Source: Domibacillus enclensis
Lineage (GTDB): Bacteria > Bacillota > Bacilli > Bacillales > Domibacillaceae
Assembly (NCBI RefSeq): GCF_900156125.1
Contig: NZ_FTLX01000006.1
Location: forward strand, 226,405 to 290,404
DNA: 64,000 nt
Reading direction: 5' to 3'
This document shows positions 1 through 7,724 of the stretch, one piece after another. The position numbers and the translations under genes were made by a program. Below the pieces are notes generated by a model. The model saw only the letters and a program-made list of their open reading frames with translations. It was not told where the DNA came from and ran no database searches. Position 1 is the first letter of the stretch. Each line of letters opens with the position of its first letter.

Positions 1-410
1 AGTAGCAGCGCGCTCAGCCATGGGAAAATGAGCTTAATGTACACGTCCTGCAAATGCTCAATATCATCTGCGAATAAGCTGAGGGCATCGCCTGTTTTAA
101 AGCGGGCCGTTTGCGGACGAAGCGCTTCGTACAGCCGGACGCGCATACGGGAAACAATGGTTAAAATGAGGCTGTGGCTTGTCAGGCGATCCAAATAGCG
201 CGACACCGAGCGCATAATGCCAAAGGTCCGCACCATCACAATCGGCACGTAAATCATCAGTAGGTTTTCCGGGCGCGACGCGGCTTTTGAAATCAAATAG
301 CCGGACGAAAACAGCAGTGCACTTGCTGCGAAAATGGTTAAGCTGCCGAGAAACACCACAACAGCCAGCAGGCGTTTATGCTCTTTCATGTATGGAATAA
401 GCCAGTTCAT
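1..410 (-). CDS. cydC: Thiol/heme ABC exporter CydC-type subunit, N-terminal part (runs off window)
   Basis: Partial gene: the first 136 or so codons are visible and the rest lies left of base 1. The translation opens MNWLIPYMKEHKRLL, has a hydrophobic first membrane segment, and continues with SRYLDRLTSH and RMRVRLYEAL, which resemble the CydC half of the heterodimeric CydDC exporter. That exporter moves glutathione/cysteine or heme-related reductant and is needed for cytochrome bd assembly. I chose the ATG at 410 because an AGGGGG Shine-Dalgarno sits 6 nt upstream; an in-frame ATG at 416 directly abuts that site and is less likely. The gene overlaps the end of cydD by 35 bp, so it is the last gene of a cydABDC operon. 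In B. subtilis the names of the two ABC subunits are swapped. The ATP-binding domain is outside the window. Confidence 0.85.
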   Translation of the reverse strand, partial: MNWLIPYMKEHKRLLAVVVFLGSLTIFAASALLFSSGYLISKAASRPENLLMIYVPIVMVRTFGIMRSVSRYLDRLTSHSLILTIVSRMRVRLYEALRPQTARFKTGDALSLFADDIEHLQDVYIKLIFPWLSALL

Positions 411-2094
411 GTGCATCCCCCTGTGCAGCCTGTACGAAAGCAGTGTACATGCCGCCCTTTTTTGATAATTCTTCATGAGTGCCCATTTCCGCAATGTGGC
501 CCCGTTCCAGCACAATCACAACGTCCATTTCCTGCATCCAGTGCAAACGGTGTGTTGCGAAAAAAACGAGCCTGTCTTCAAATAAAGGAAGCATCGTTTC
601 TTTTAAAGCGGCCTCTGTTTCAAGATCCAGATGAGCGGTCGGTTCATCCAGGAGCACAATGGGACGGTCGGACAAAAGCGCACGAGCCACAGCGATCCGC
701 TGCATTTGCCCGCCGCTCAGCTGCCGTCCGCCTTCTCCAATCGTTTCATGGACGAGTGCCTTTAAAGAAGAAAGGCCTGCTTGATCAGCGGCTTTCAGTA
801 CGTCCTCGTCCGTCGCATCCGGCTTGTAAAAACGAATGTTGTCAGCGAGCGTACCGCTGAAGGTGTAAGGGTGCTGGGGAATATACGTCAGCAGGTTTTG
901 CCAGGCATCCTTTTGCAAATGAGCTGCCTCTTGTCCATTGATGGAAATCGTTCCTGCATCCAACCCTAGAAAGCCGCCAAGCACGTCAATAAGCGTTGAT
1001 TTTCCGGCACCGCTTGCCCCGATGATGCCAATTTTCTGATGTCCTTTAATCGAAAAAGAAATATTTTTTAATGAAGCGGCATGGACGTTGGAAACAACCA
1101 ATTCATCATCAGCCGACCATCTTTCAAGAAAAACCGGCTGCTCCGCTTTCGCTTCTTCTATTGCCAAAATCGCTTGCATGGCTCGCCCGGCCTCCTGCCC
1201 ATTTAAAGTGGCATGATAATCTGTTCCCAGCTCCCGGACAGGCAGAAAATATTCCGGCGCGAGAATAAGAATCGTCAAGGCCGGCAGGAGGGTCATGTCT
1301 CCATCGATAAGCCCGAGCCCAAGAAACACCGCCACCGTCGCAACAGACAGCATCGTAAAAAAGTCGAGTGCAAACGAGGAAAGAAAGGCTACTTTCAGCG
1401 TACTCATGGTCGATTTTCGGTAATCTTCACTAACTCGTTCGATTTGCTGGCTGTGTGAGCGGGCACGTCCAAGATACGTCAGTGTTTGAAGGCCGCGAAG
1501 AGAATCGGTGAAATGGCCCGCCAGCCGCTGATAGCCTTCCCACTGGCTGTCCGCTTTTTTTCTGGCGACAAATCCTAATAGCACCATGAAAATAAGTAAA
1601 ACAGGCAGCGTAACAGCCAAGATCACGCCCGATGTCCGGTCACTCCAAACGATAAATAGCCAGATGGAAACGGGGATGATCAGCATATTGATCATTTTCG
1701 GCAGAAACAAATCCAGGTAGGTCCGGAATTGACCCGTGCCTTCAATGATAAGCGTTACGAGCTTGCCGGTCCCTTCTTTTTGAGCGAGGCGGGGACCAAG
1801 AGAAAAAAGCTTTGCCAATACCTTTTGGCGCAGGGCATTGCTCGTTTTTTCCGAATAGCGCTCGACGATTTTTTGTTTCAAAAAGTGGATGAAATAGCGC
1901 CCGGTGAGCGCGGCGAAAAACAAGGCCATATCCGCTGCAGCAGCATCGACGGCTCCGCCGTTAAACAGCCCGGTAATGGCCATCGCCAGCCATTTGGCCT
2001 GAAGAATAATGAGCACCGCTTGAATGATGGTGAAAAAGGTGAGTCCGGCTAGAACCGGAGCCACCCCTTCATAACGAAACAGATCTTTGCCCAT
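376..2094 (-). CDS. cydD: Thiol/heme ABC exporter CydD-type subunit (membrane + ATPase)
   Basis: This 572-residue protein is a full half-transporter. About six membrane segments fill roughly residues 15-290, followed by an ABC ATPase. Visible motifs are Walker A GASGAGKST (about residue 360), signature LSGGQMQR, Walker B IVLLDEPTAHLD and the switch histidine in FFATHRLH. CydDC exports reductant across the membrane and is needed to mature cytochrome bd. The gene starts at the cydB stop (TAA of cydB at 2094 shares the A of ATG) and runs into the next subunit with a 35-bp overlap, so translation is probably coupled. Length matches the family (about 570-590). In B. subtilis the orthologue at this position is called CydC. 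Confidence 0.92.
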   Translation of the reverse strand: MGKDLFRYEGVAPVLAGLTFFTIIQAVLIILQAKWLAMAITGLFNGGAVDAAAADMALFFAALTGRYFIHFLKQKIVERYSEKTSNALRQKVLAKLFSLGPRLAQKEGTGKLVTLIIEGTGQFRTYLDLFLPKMINMLIIPVSIWLFIVWSDRTSGVILAVTLPVLLIFMVLLGFVARKKADSQWEGYQRLAGHFTDSLRGLQTLTYLGRARSHSQQIERVSEDYRKSTMSTLKVAFLSSFALDFFTMLSVATVAVFLGLGLIDGDMTLLPALTILILAPEYFLPVRELGTDYHATLNGQEAGRAMQAILAIEEAKAEQPVFLERWSADDELVVSNVHAASLKNISFSIKGHQKIGIIGASGAGKSTLIDVLGGFLGLDAGTISINGQEAAHLQKDAWQNLLTYIPQHPYTFSGTLADNIRFYKPDATDEDVLKAADQAGLSSLKALVHETIGEGGRQLSGGQMQRIAVARALLSDRPIVLLDEPTAHLDLETEAALKETMLPLFEDRLVFFATHRLHWMQEMDVVIVLERGHIAEMGTHEELSKKGGMYTAFVQAAQGDAHELAYSIHERA

Positions 2095-3104
2095 CAGTAC
2101 GTCAAATCCTTGCCGTCCACTCGCTTGCGGAAGACATAGTAGCTCCAGATCTGATAGCCGATCACAAACGGCAGCAATGTGACGGCGACGATGGTCATCA
2201 CCTTCAGCGAATACGGGCCCGATGCCGCATTATAAACGGTTAAATCATACGCGCTTGAAAGCGAGCTGATCATCACACGAGGGAACAGCGAAGCAAAAAT
2301 GACCGAGACGGTTAAAATAATGCCGGCACCGCTCGAAACAAAAGCAAGTCCATCCCGTTTTTTCGTTAAGAACAAAGCGGCAAGCACATAGGCAATGACG
2401 ATCGCGCCAATCATCGGCACGGTCACGCTGGCGCGCGCTGTGAAAATGTCCGTCTGGTCATATGATAGACCGACAAATGCAACAAGAGCGGCCAGCGCCA
2501 GCCAGACCACTTTTTTCGCCAGTGCCCGGGACCGGTTTTGAAGGTCGCCTACTGTCCGCAAGGTTAAAAAGGACAGCCCGTGCAGAAAGCAAAGAATGGT
2601 GACAGTCACGCCGCCGGTGATCGAATAAAGATTGACGAAGTCTGTGAAGCCGGCGTACATATTCATGTCCGCATCAATCGGCATTCCGCGCAAAATGCTG
2701 GTGAACAGGACGCCGAATAAAAACGGTGGAAGCAGGCTGCCGAAGAACACAACATAATCCCATGTTTTCGTCCAGCGCGCGCTTTGCACCTTGCCCCGGA
2801 ATTCAAAGGCGACTCCGCGGCCGATCAGTGCCAGTAAAACGAATACGAACGGTACATAATAGCCGCTGAACATCGTCGCGTACCAGTGAGGAAACGCGGC
2901 AAAGATCGCTCCGCCGCCCGTCAGCAGCCACACTTCATTGGCATCCCAAAAAGGTCCGATCGTGTTAATCATAATGCGGCGCTCCAGGTCGTTTTTGGCC
3001 AGAAAGCGTGTCGAAATGCCCACTCCGAAGTCAAAGCCCTCCAAAAAAAAGAAGCCGACAAACAGAACTGCAATCAGTAAAAACCATAATTCATTTAAGC
3101 CCAT
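2094..3104 (-). CDS. cydB: Cytochrome bd ubiquinol oxidase subunit II
   Basis: A 336-residue membrane protein beginning GLNELWFLLIAVLF with the family motif FFLEGFDFGVG and the WDANEVWLLTGGGAIFAAFP stretch, both typical of CydB. It is the second core subunit of the bd-type terminal oxidase, which oxidises (mena)quinol and reduces oxygen with high affinity. Eight or nine hydrophobic segments are visible. The ATG at 3104 overlaps the cydA stop as TGATG; a GTG one codon earlier (3107) is also possible, since AGGAGG lies 7 nt before GTG and 10 nt before ATG. It lies directly between cydA and cydD in one operon. The family assignment is secure; only the start codon is uncertain. Confidence 0.96.
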   Translation of the reverse strand: MGLNELWFLLIAVLFVGFFFLEGFDFGVGISTRFLAKNDLERRIMINTIGPFWDANEVWLLTGGGAIFAAFPHWYATMFSGYYVPFVFVLLALIGRGVAFEFRGKVQSARWTKTWDYVVFFGSLLPPFLFGVLFTSILRGMPIDADMNMYAGFTDFVNLYSITGGVTVTILCFLHGLSFLTLRTVGDLQNRSRALAKKVVWLALAALVAFVGLSYDQTDIFTARASVTVPMIGAIVIAYVLAALFLTKKRDGLAFVSSGAGIILTVSVIFASLFPRVMISSLSSAYDLTVYNAASGPYSLKVMTIVAVTLLPFVIGYQIWSYYVFRKRVDGKDLTY

Positions 3105-4498
3105 CACAGATACACCTCCTGATCAAACGGATCGCCAGCTTTTTGGTCCGGCGCCGCTTCGTGATGCTCGACGCCTTTTTTAATTTCACGAATAAATAAA
3201 TACACAAGCACGATCGCTAAAATAAGATAGGCTCCTGAAAAAGCGATGAGTGACAGCAGCAGGCTCGCTGTGCTGACGTTCGGCGAGATGGAGGCAGAGG
3301 TTGTCATCAAGCCGAAGACCGTCCATGGCTGGCGGCCAACCTCTGTCATAATCCAGCCGGCTGAATTGGCGATAAACGGAAACGAAATAAGCGCGACCAT
3401 CGCCCGCAAAAACCATTTTTGCTGTGCCAATGTTTCTCTGTAGCTGAAATAAAGACCTAGCAAGGAAGCGAAAATCATGACCATGCCGGCGCCGACCATA
3501 ATTCGGAAGCTCCAGAACGTTGTTTTCACCGGCGGGATGTAGTTGCCTTCTCCATACGTTGCTTCGTATTCTGCCTGAAGTGTCTTCATGCCGGGAACAT
3601 CCCCCTGGAACTTTTCATATGCCAGGTAGCTGAGCGCAAATGGAATGTTGATCTCGAATGAATTTTCCTGATTTTCGCTGTCGATCCATGCAAAGGCTGT
3701 CCAGGCAGCCGGGTCGCCGCTGTCCTCCCAGAGCGCTTCACTGGCGGCCATCTTCATCGGCTGTGATTCCATTAAATGCTTTGCCTGCGCGTGGCCGCTG
3801 AAGGCAATTGCCAGACCCGAGATAAGCGCAACGGTCATCGCCAGATTAAAGGATTTTTTAAACAAATCAACTTCCTGGCCTTTCAGTATTTTAAATGCAC
3901 TGACACCGCCGATAAAAAAAGCACCGGTCGCCAGTGCACCGAAGATGACGTGTGGAAATTCCACCGCCAGCTGCGGATTTGTCAACAGGGCGAAGAAGTC
4001 GTTCATTTCCGCACGGCCGTTGTTCATGACAAACCCGACCGGCTCCTGCATAAAGGAATTCGCAGCTAAAATCCAAAGAGCGGACATCATCGTGCCGAGT
4101 GAAACAAGCCAGATGCAGGCAAGATGCACTTTCGGCGACAGCCGATCCCAGCCGAAAATCCACAGTCCGATAAAGGTTGATTCCATAAAAAAAGCAAGCA
4201 GCGCTTCAATGGCAAGCGGAGCGCCGAATACATCCCCGACAAACCGGGAATAGTCCGACCAGTTCATGCCGAATTGAAACTCTTGAATAATGCCGGTGAC
4301 GACCCCGACGGCGAAGTTAATTAAAAACAAATGCCCCCAGAACTTGGCCAGCTTTTTGTATCGCTCGTCTCCTTTTAACACGTAATGGGTTTCCATGAGT
4401 GCGACTAAAAACACGAGCCCGATGGAAAGCGGCACAAATAAAAAATGAAAAATAGTCGTTGATCCGAATTGAAGTCTTGCTAAGAACAGCTCATCCAC
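3104..4498 (-). CDS. cydA: Cytochrome bd ubiquinol oxidase subunit I
   Basis: A 464-residue, nine-helix protein carrying the hemes b558, b595 and d of the bd oxidase. LARLQFGSTTIFHFLFVPL near the N-terminus holds the conserved heme-ligand histidine (H18), and GRQPWTVFGLMTT is the CydA signature near the quinol site. Length agrees with Bacillus CydA (about 468), which has the short Q-loop form. The start is a GTG at 4498 with AGGAGAAAGGGG upstream; no ATG is available in frame nearby. It is the first gene of cydABDC, and its promoter carries a perfect Rex operator, so expression should rise when oxygen is low and NADH accumulates. The enzyme acts in the cytoplasmic membrane. Confidence 0.97.
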   Translation of the reverse strand: MDELFLARLQFGSTTIFHFLFVPLSIGLVFLVALMETHYVLKGDERYKKLAKFWGHLFLINFAVGVVTGIIQEFQFGMNWSDYSRFVGDVFGAPLAIEALLAFFMESTFIGLWIFGWDRLSPKVHLACIWLVSLGTMMSALWILAANSFMQEPVGFVMNNGRAEMNDFFALLTNPQLAVEFPHVIFGALATGAFFIGGVSAFKILKGQEVDLFKKSFNLAMTVALISGLAIAFSGHAQAKHLMESQPMKMAASEALWEDSGDPAAWTAFAWIDSENQENSFEINIPFALSYLAYEKFQGDVPGMKTLQAEYEATYGEGNYIPPVKTTFWSFRIMVGAGMVMIFASLLGLYFSYRETLAQQKWFLRAMVALISFPFIANSAGWIMTEVGRQPWTVFGLMTTSASISPNVSTASLLLSLIAFSGAYLILAIVLVYLFIREIKKGVEHHEAAPDQKAGDPFDQEVYL

Positions 4499-4533
4499 TT
4501 GCTAAATCCCCTTTCTCCTATTCACACAGTGAA

Positions 4534-4562
4534 AATATACTTTATTGTGAAATTATTCACAA
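4534..4562 (-). promoter_or_regulatory. Predicted sigma-A promoter of cydABDC
   Basis: On the minus strand TTGTGA (4562-4557) and TATATT (4539-4534) are separated by 17 bp, giving a start near 4527 and a short leader to the cydA GTG. The -35 box lies inside the Rex operator, which is a simple geometry for repression. Inferred from sequence only. Confidence 0.6.
4545..4562. promoter_or_regulatory. Rex operator (perfect) at the cydA promoter
   Basis: TTGTGAAATTATTCACAA is an exact inverted repeat with 7-bp arms TTGTGAA/TTCACAA and a 4-bp AT spacer. This is the known consensus of the redox repressor Rex in Gram-positive bacteria, which leaves DNA when the NADH/NAD+ ratio rises. It covers the -35 box and spacer of the predicted cydA promoter. 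B. subtilis cydABCD is a known Rex target with several sites. Confidence 0.9.
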
Positions 4563-4635
4563 ACTTTATCTAACTGTAAATTTACAACGTTTAAAGCGAG
4601 AAATCTAGATTAAATAGGAAGAGATTTTGAATGGT

Positions 4636-4653
4636 TTGTGACAATTTTCACGA
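4636..4653. promoter_or_regulatory. Second, imperfect Rex-type operator in the cydA/GNAT divergent region
   Basis: TTGTGACAATTTTCACGA matches the Rex consensus arms in 12 of 14 positions. It lies 91 bp from the perfect site, on the far side of the cydA promoter and about 46 bp before the -10 box of the divergent GNAT gene. Auxiliary Rex sites are known at cyd operons of Bacillus; occupancy here is inferred. Confidence 0.6.
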
Positions 4654-4738
4654 GTTGGAGAAAAGAAAGTAAATTCTGAAATTTTAAATGAAAACGTGTA
4701 TAATCGGTGTACGAACATGGTTAAAGGGGGGCTTTGCG

Positions 4739-5194
4739 ATGATTGAACGGCTGCATCACAGGGAAGAAGCGACGGCAGCAGAAATACTGGCGCTGCAGAT
4801 TCCCGCTTATAAAGTGGAGGCGTCATTGATCGGCTTTGACGGGATTCCACATTTGTCTGATACGGTAGAGATGATTAAAAAAAGCGATGAAACGTTTATC
4901 GGCTTTTTAACAGACGGAGAATTATGCGGGTTTCTTTCGTTCAAGGATGAAAACGGCACCGCGTTTATCCACCGTCTCGTTGTTCATCCCGGTCATTTCC
5001 ATGAAGGAATCGCATCCCGGCTGATCACGTATTTTCTTCAGGAGGAATCGGAGGGGCGTGACGTAAAGGTGACCACCGGTGCAAAAAATGAGCCGGCGCG
5101 TAATTTATATAAAAAGTTTGGATTTGAAGAAATGGACACTTTTTCACCGGAATCAGGCGTTGATCTCGTTCTGTTAGAAAAAAGTCATAATTAA
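4739..5194 (+). CDS. GNAT family N-acetyltransferase
   Basis: A 151-residue GCN5-type acetyltransferase. The core strand-helix stretch is FIHRLVVHPGHFHEGIASRL, where R/Q-x-x-G/A binding of acetyl-CoA is represented by FHEGIA. The late TTGAKNEPARNLYKKFGFEE is the usual acetyl-CoA side loop with the conserved N and Y. Substrate cannot be told. The start at 4739 follows an AAAGGGGGG ribosome site. A reading frame continues upstream to 4688, but a TATAAT box (4699-4704) lies inside that extension, so the longer start would precede the transcript. It is divergent from cydA and followed by the pduL-like gene on the same strand. Confidence 0.85.
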   Translation: MIERLHHREEATAAEILALQIPAYKVEASLIGFDGIPHLSDTVEMIKKSDETFIGFLTDGELCGFLSFKDENGTAFIHRLVVHPGHFHEGIASRLITYFLQEESEGRDVKVTTGAKNEPARNLYKKFGFEEMDTFSPESGVDLVLLEKSHN

Positions 5195-5278
5195 AAGCAT
5201 ATTGTTCGTATTTTCACAATGAAATAGTGTAAAATAAAGCCGTATGAAATCTTTATGACCAGAAAGGCTGGAAGATAG

Positions 5279-5863
5279 ATGTCTTTAACAAATCATGGAA
5301 CAATCCCTGTTGCTGTTTCCGCACGCCACGTGCATTTGTCTCAGGAACATTTAGAAATTTTATTCGGAGCAGGACACGAGCTGACGAAGCGCGCTGACCT
5401 GTCTCAGCCAGGCCAATTTGCGGCGGAAGAAACCGTCACAATTGCCGGCAAAAAAAGTGAAATCGCCCGCGTTCGTGTTCTCGGACCGTGCCGTCCTGCT
5501 ACACAAGTAGAAGTAAGCTGGACCGACGCAATGAAGCTGGGCGTTCGCCCGCCGCTTCGCGAATCAGGTGACATTAAAGGATCAGAAGCGGTTACGATCA
5601 CTGGACCTGCCGGCACAATTGAGCTTGAAGAAGGCTTGATTATTGCACAGGCACACGTTCACATGACAACAGCTGATGCAAAAGAATTCAACGTTGAAAA
5701 CGGCCAGATCGTGACAGTTGAAGTGGGCGGCGATCGTCCTGTTGCATTCCGTAACGTAGTCATCCGTGTATCAGACAGTTACGCGCTTGAAATGCACATT
5801 GATACAGATGAAGCCAATGCCGGCTTTATTTCTCAAGGTGCAAAAGGCGATATTTGGGCGTAA
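5279..5863 (+). CDS. pduL: PduL-type phosphate acyltransferase (phosphotransacylase)
   Basis: A 194-residue protein matching the PduL/PTAC family along its length: VAVSARHVHLSQEHLE near the N-terminus supplies zinc-ligand histidines, AQAHVHMT supplies the second His pair, and ESGDIKGS and LEMHIDTDEANA are family blocks. PduL interconverts acyl-CoA and acyl-phosphate (propionyl or acetyl), feeding acetate or propionate kinase for ATP. No microcompartment targeting extension is visible, and no shell-protein genes are nearby, so it should be a free cytoplasmic phosphotransacylase. A possible -10 TAAAAT is at 5230-5235. It stands alone, with a terminator right after it. Substrate preference cannot be read from sequence. 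Confidence 0.88.
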   Translation: MSLTNHGTIPVAVSARHVHLSQEHLEILFGAGHELTKRADLSQPGQFAAEETVTIAGKKSEIARVRVLGPCRPATQVEVSWTDAMKLGVRPPLRESGDIKGSEAVTITGPAGTIELEEGLIIAQAHVHMTTADAKEFNVENGQIVTVEVGGDRPVAFRNVVIRVSDSYALEMHIDTDEANAGFISQGAKGDIWA

Positions 5864-5878
5864 TTTTGCTTGAATGAG

Positions 5879-5908
5879 GGCTCTTCCATTGCGGAAGAGT
5901 CTTTTTTT
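5879..5908 (+). terminator. Intrinsic terminator of pduL
   Basis: CTCTTCC and GGAAGAG form a 7-bp stem around ATTGC (5881-5899), followed by TCTTTTTTT. It directly follows the pduL stop. Confidence 0.9.
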
Positions 5909-5930
5909 GTGCTGCTAGTGGCCGGGCGAA

Positions 5931-6076
5931 CGCCGGTATAGTTGAAATAGCGCTGATAAAACAAAGCTAGCGCCGATAAATCCCCCGAATCGCTGATATA
6001 GAGCAGGGCATCGCCGATATCCTATTTTACCGGCGTTAGCGCCCTAGTTATCAGCGATAATCAGAAAATATCAGCC
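5931..6076. repeat. Helically phased dyad repeat array 1 (core CGCYGATA)
   Basis: Between the pduL terminator and the next gene, the 8-bp core CGCYGATA or its CGCCGGTA variant starts at 5931, 5951, 5971, 5991 and 6012, that is every 20-21 bp. The same core on the minus strand begins at 6035, 6056 and 6076. The forward and reverse positions pair around one centre: 6012+6035, 5991+6056 and 5971+6076 all give 12047. Sequence between cores is not conserved. No reading frame is supported in 5864-6177. A transcript could fold into a long interrupted hairpin. The function is unknown. Confidence 0.75.
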
Positions 6077-6177
6077 GTCAGTGGAAATGAAACACAAACC
6101 GTGCATATATGTAACGTGTGTGCTGTCAAATGCTTAATTGTCGAGCAAAGCGGGAAAAACAGTATAGGGGTGAACAG

Positions 6178-6993
6178 ATGAAGATAACGAAACAAATGCT
6201 GGTCCGCTTTTTCGGGGAGCGATTTTATGACCAGGCAGCGCAGACTGCTTATTACCTGCTCCTATCGGCCATTCCATTTATCATTTTTATGCTTTCATTA
6301 ATCAGCTTTTTCCCGATTGATCAGCAGGCCATTCTGGATTTCGCACGGCCCTATGCGCCGGGCGAATCGTTTGATTTGATCGAAGAAAATGTGAATGCCG
6401 TGTTGTCTGCCGGGAAAGGACAGGTGCTATCCCTCAGCCTCGTGTCCACGTTCTGGCTGTCGTCCATGGCGGTGCAGTCGCTCGGGCGGTCGTTAAATGA
6501 CGCAAACGGAATTGAGCGTGATCTGCCTTTCTGGAAAGGGCTGCTGCGCGATTTCGGTGTGACGTTGATCTTTATGATTATGGTGCCGCTATCTCTCGTC
6601 ATTCCTCTGCTCGAAAAAGTGCTGCGCTGGATCGTGGCTCAGTCTGACACGATTGAGCACTGGTCGGGATGGCTTGATATTTGGCCGGCTGCCCAGTGGG
6701 GAATCGGCTCGCTGTTTTTGCTTCTGTTTTTTATTGCTTTTTATAAAATTCTGCCGAACGAACGCCAAACCGTTCGCTTTGTGCTGCCGGGGGCTATATT
6801 TGCCGCACTCGGCTGGCAGGTTGTTTCCTGGCTGTTTGGCACATATGCGTCCGCCTTCAGCTATACACGGCTCTACGGCCAGCTGTCGGGGATCATCGTT
6901 CTCGTTCTCTGGTTTTATTTAACAGCGGTCGTGATCTTGCTCGGTGGTTTGCTGAATGCTGAAAAAGCACGGAAGGAAGAAAGAACTCATTGA
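6178..6993 (+). CDS. YihY/BrkB family inner-membrane protein
   Basis: A 271-residue integral membrane protein with about six hydrophobic segments. The N-terminal AQTAYYLLLSAIPFIIFMLS and the later FYKILPNERQTVRFVLPGA and YARLYGQLSGIIVLVLWFYL-like stretch (here YTRLYGQLSGIIVLV) are hallmarks of the YihY/BrkB family. These proteins were once annotated as ribonuclease BN; the molecular role is not established. The start at 6178 is preceded by AGGGGTG; an in-frame ATG 60 bp upstream lacks a ribosome site. It stands alone between the phased repeat array and a terminator. Confidence 0.88.
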   Translation: MKITKQMLVRFFGERFYDQAAQTAYYLLLSAIPFIIFMLSLISFFPIDQQAILDFARPYAPGESFDLIEENVNAVLSAGKGQVLSLSLVSTFWLSSMAVQSLGRSLNDANGIERDLPFWKGLLRDFGVTLIFMIMVPLSLVIPLLEKVLRWIVAQSDTIEHWSGWLDIWPAAQWGIGSLFLLLFFIAFYKILPNERQTVRFVLPGAIFAALGWQVVSWLFGTYASAFSYTRLYGQLSGIIVLVLWFYLTAVVILLGGLLNAEKARKEERTH

Positions 6994-7004
6994 ATGGAAG
7001 ACAC

Positions 7005-7052
7005 AGCCGAACAACTATGCGAACCGTCGCAGTTGTCCGGCTTTTCTTTTTT
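7005..7052 (+). terminator. Intrinsic terminator after the YihY-family gene
   Basis: AGCCGAACAACTATGCGA pairs imperfectly with TCGCAGTTGTCCGGCT, followed by TTTCTTTTTT. The stem is long with small mismatches. Confidence 0.85.
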
Positions 7053-7210
7053 CCACAGATGCGTTAATGTGCTCCGGACAGTGGGTCTAGCTGTCGGTGC
7101 AAGCGCTTCTTCGATATAATAAAGCCATAAGAAATCGATTGTACCATTCGTTTAAAGCGGCTTTGGCCTGGAGAGGAACACCATACTGACAGACAGAGAG
7201 GATGATGGAT

Positions 7211-7720
7211 ATGGGCAGAAGTGTGCTTTATATTGCAGCAAGCCTGGATGGATATATTGCCAGAAAAGACGGATCAGTCGACTGGCTGGACGATGTACAT
7301 GGAGACGGCACGGACAATGGCTATCTCGCTTTTTATGAAACGGTTGATTCTCTCCTGATGGGTCGCGGCACGTACGAAAAAGTGCTTGAGTTGACGGATG
7401 ACTTCCCGTACTCGGGGAAAAAATGCGTGGTCCTTTCGCACACGATGAAGGGCAAAACTGAGCAAGTAGTGTTTACAGATGAACCGCTCCCCGCCATTTT
7501 AGCAAAAATGGACGGCACGGTCTGGGTTGTCGGCGGCGGTCAGGTCGTCAAGGAATGCCTTGCACACAACTTGCTGGACGAGGTATACATCGCGGTTATT
7601 CCGAAAGTATTGGGCGGCGGCATCCCGCTGTTCCCGCCAGGATCAGAAGCAGCCTTCACGCTGGTTGACGTTGAAAAAATCGGTGATATTGTCTCCATTC
7701 ATTACAAACGAAAGGACTGA
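7211..7720 (+). CDS. Dihydrofolate reductase-like protein (RibD C-terminal domain family)
   Basis: A 169-residue protein of the RibD_C/DHFR-like fold. It begins GRSVLYIAASLDGYIARKDG, as in Bacillus YyaP/YwjB-type proteins, and has the NADPH-binding run VWVVGGGQVVKECLAHNLLDE. Members are pyridine-nucleotide reductases of unknown substrate and are not the housekeeping DHFR. Three in-frame ATGs lie at 7202, 7205 and 7211; AGAGAGG ends at 7200, so the third has the normal spacing. A TATAAT at 7115-7120 may be the -10 box. The next gene starts 4 bp after the stop, so the two are probably co-transcribed. Confidence 0.82.
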   Translation: MGRSVLYIAASLDGYIARKDGSVDWLDDVHGDGTDNGYLAFYETVDSLLMGRGTYEKVLELTDDFPYSGKKCVVLSHTMKGKTEQVVFTDEPLPAILAKMDGTVWVVGGGQVVKECLAHNLLDEVYIAVIPKVLGGGIPLFPPGSEAAFTLVDVEKIGDIVSIHYKRKD

Positions 7721-7724
7721 CACG

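Noticed and set aside
378..2052. Several plus-strand open frames of 60-160 codons opposite cydD
   Set aside because: They lie wholly inside a clear conserved minus-strand gene, have no ribosome site and show no recognisable domain. The same reasoning removes all other shadow frames in the window.
5202..5219. Third Rex-like site before pduL
   Set aside because: TTGTTCGTATTTTCACAA has only one good arm; the other matches four of seven positions. Too weak to call.
5279..5863. Microcompartment role for the PduL-like enzyme
   Set aside because: No shell-protein, diol dehydratase or aldehyde dehydrogenase genes nearby and no targeting extension at the N-terminus.
5931..6076. CRISPR array as explanation of the regular repeats
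   Set aside because: Cores are only 6-10 bp, spacers 10-14 bp, half of the units are inverted, and no cas gene is present.
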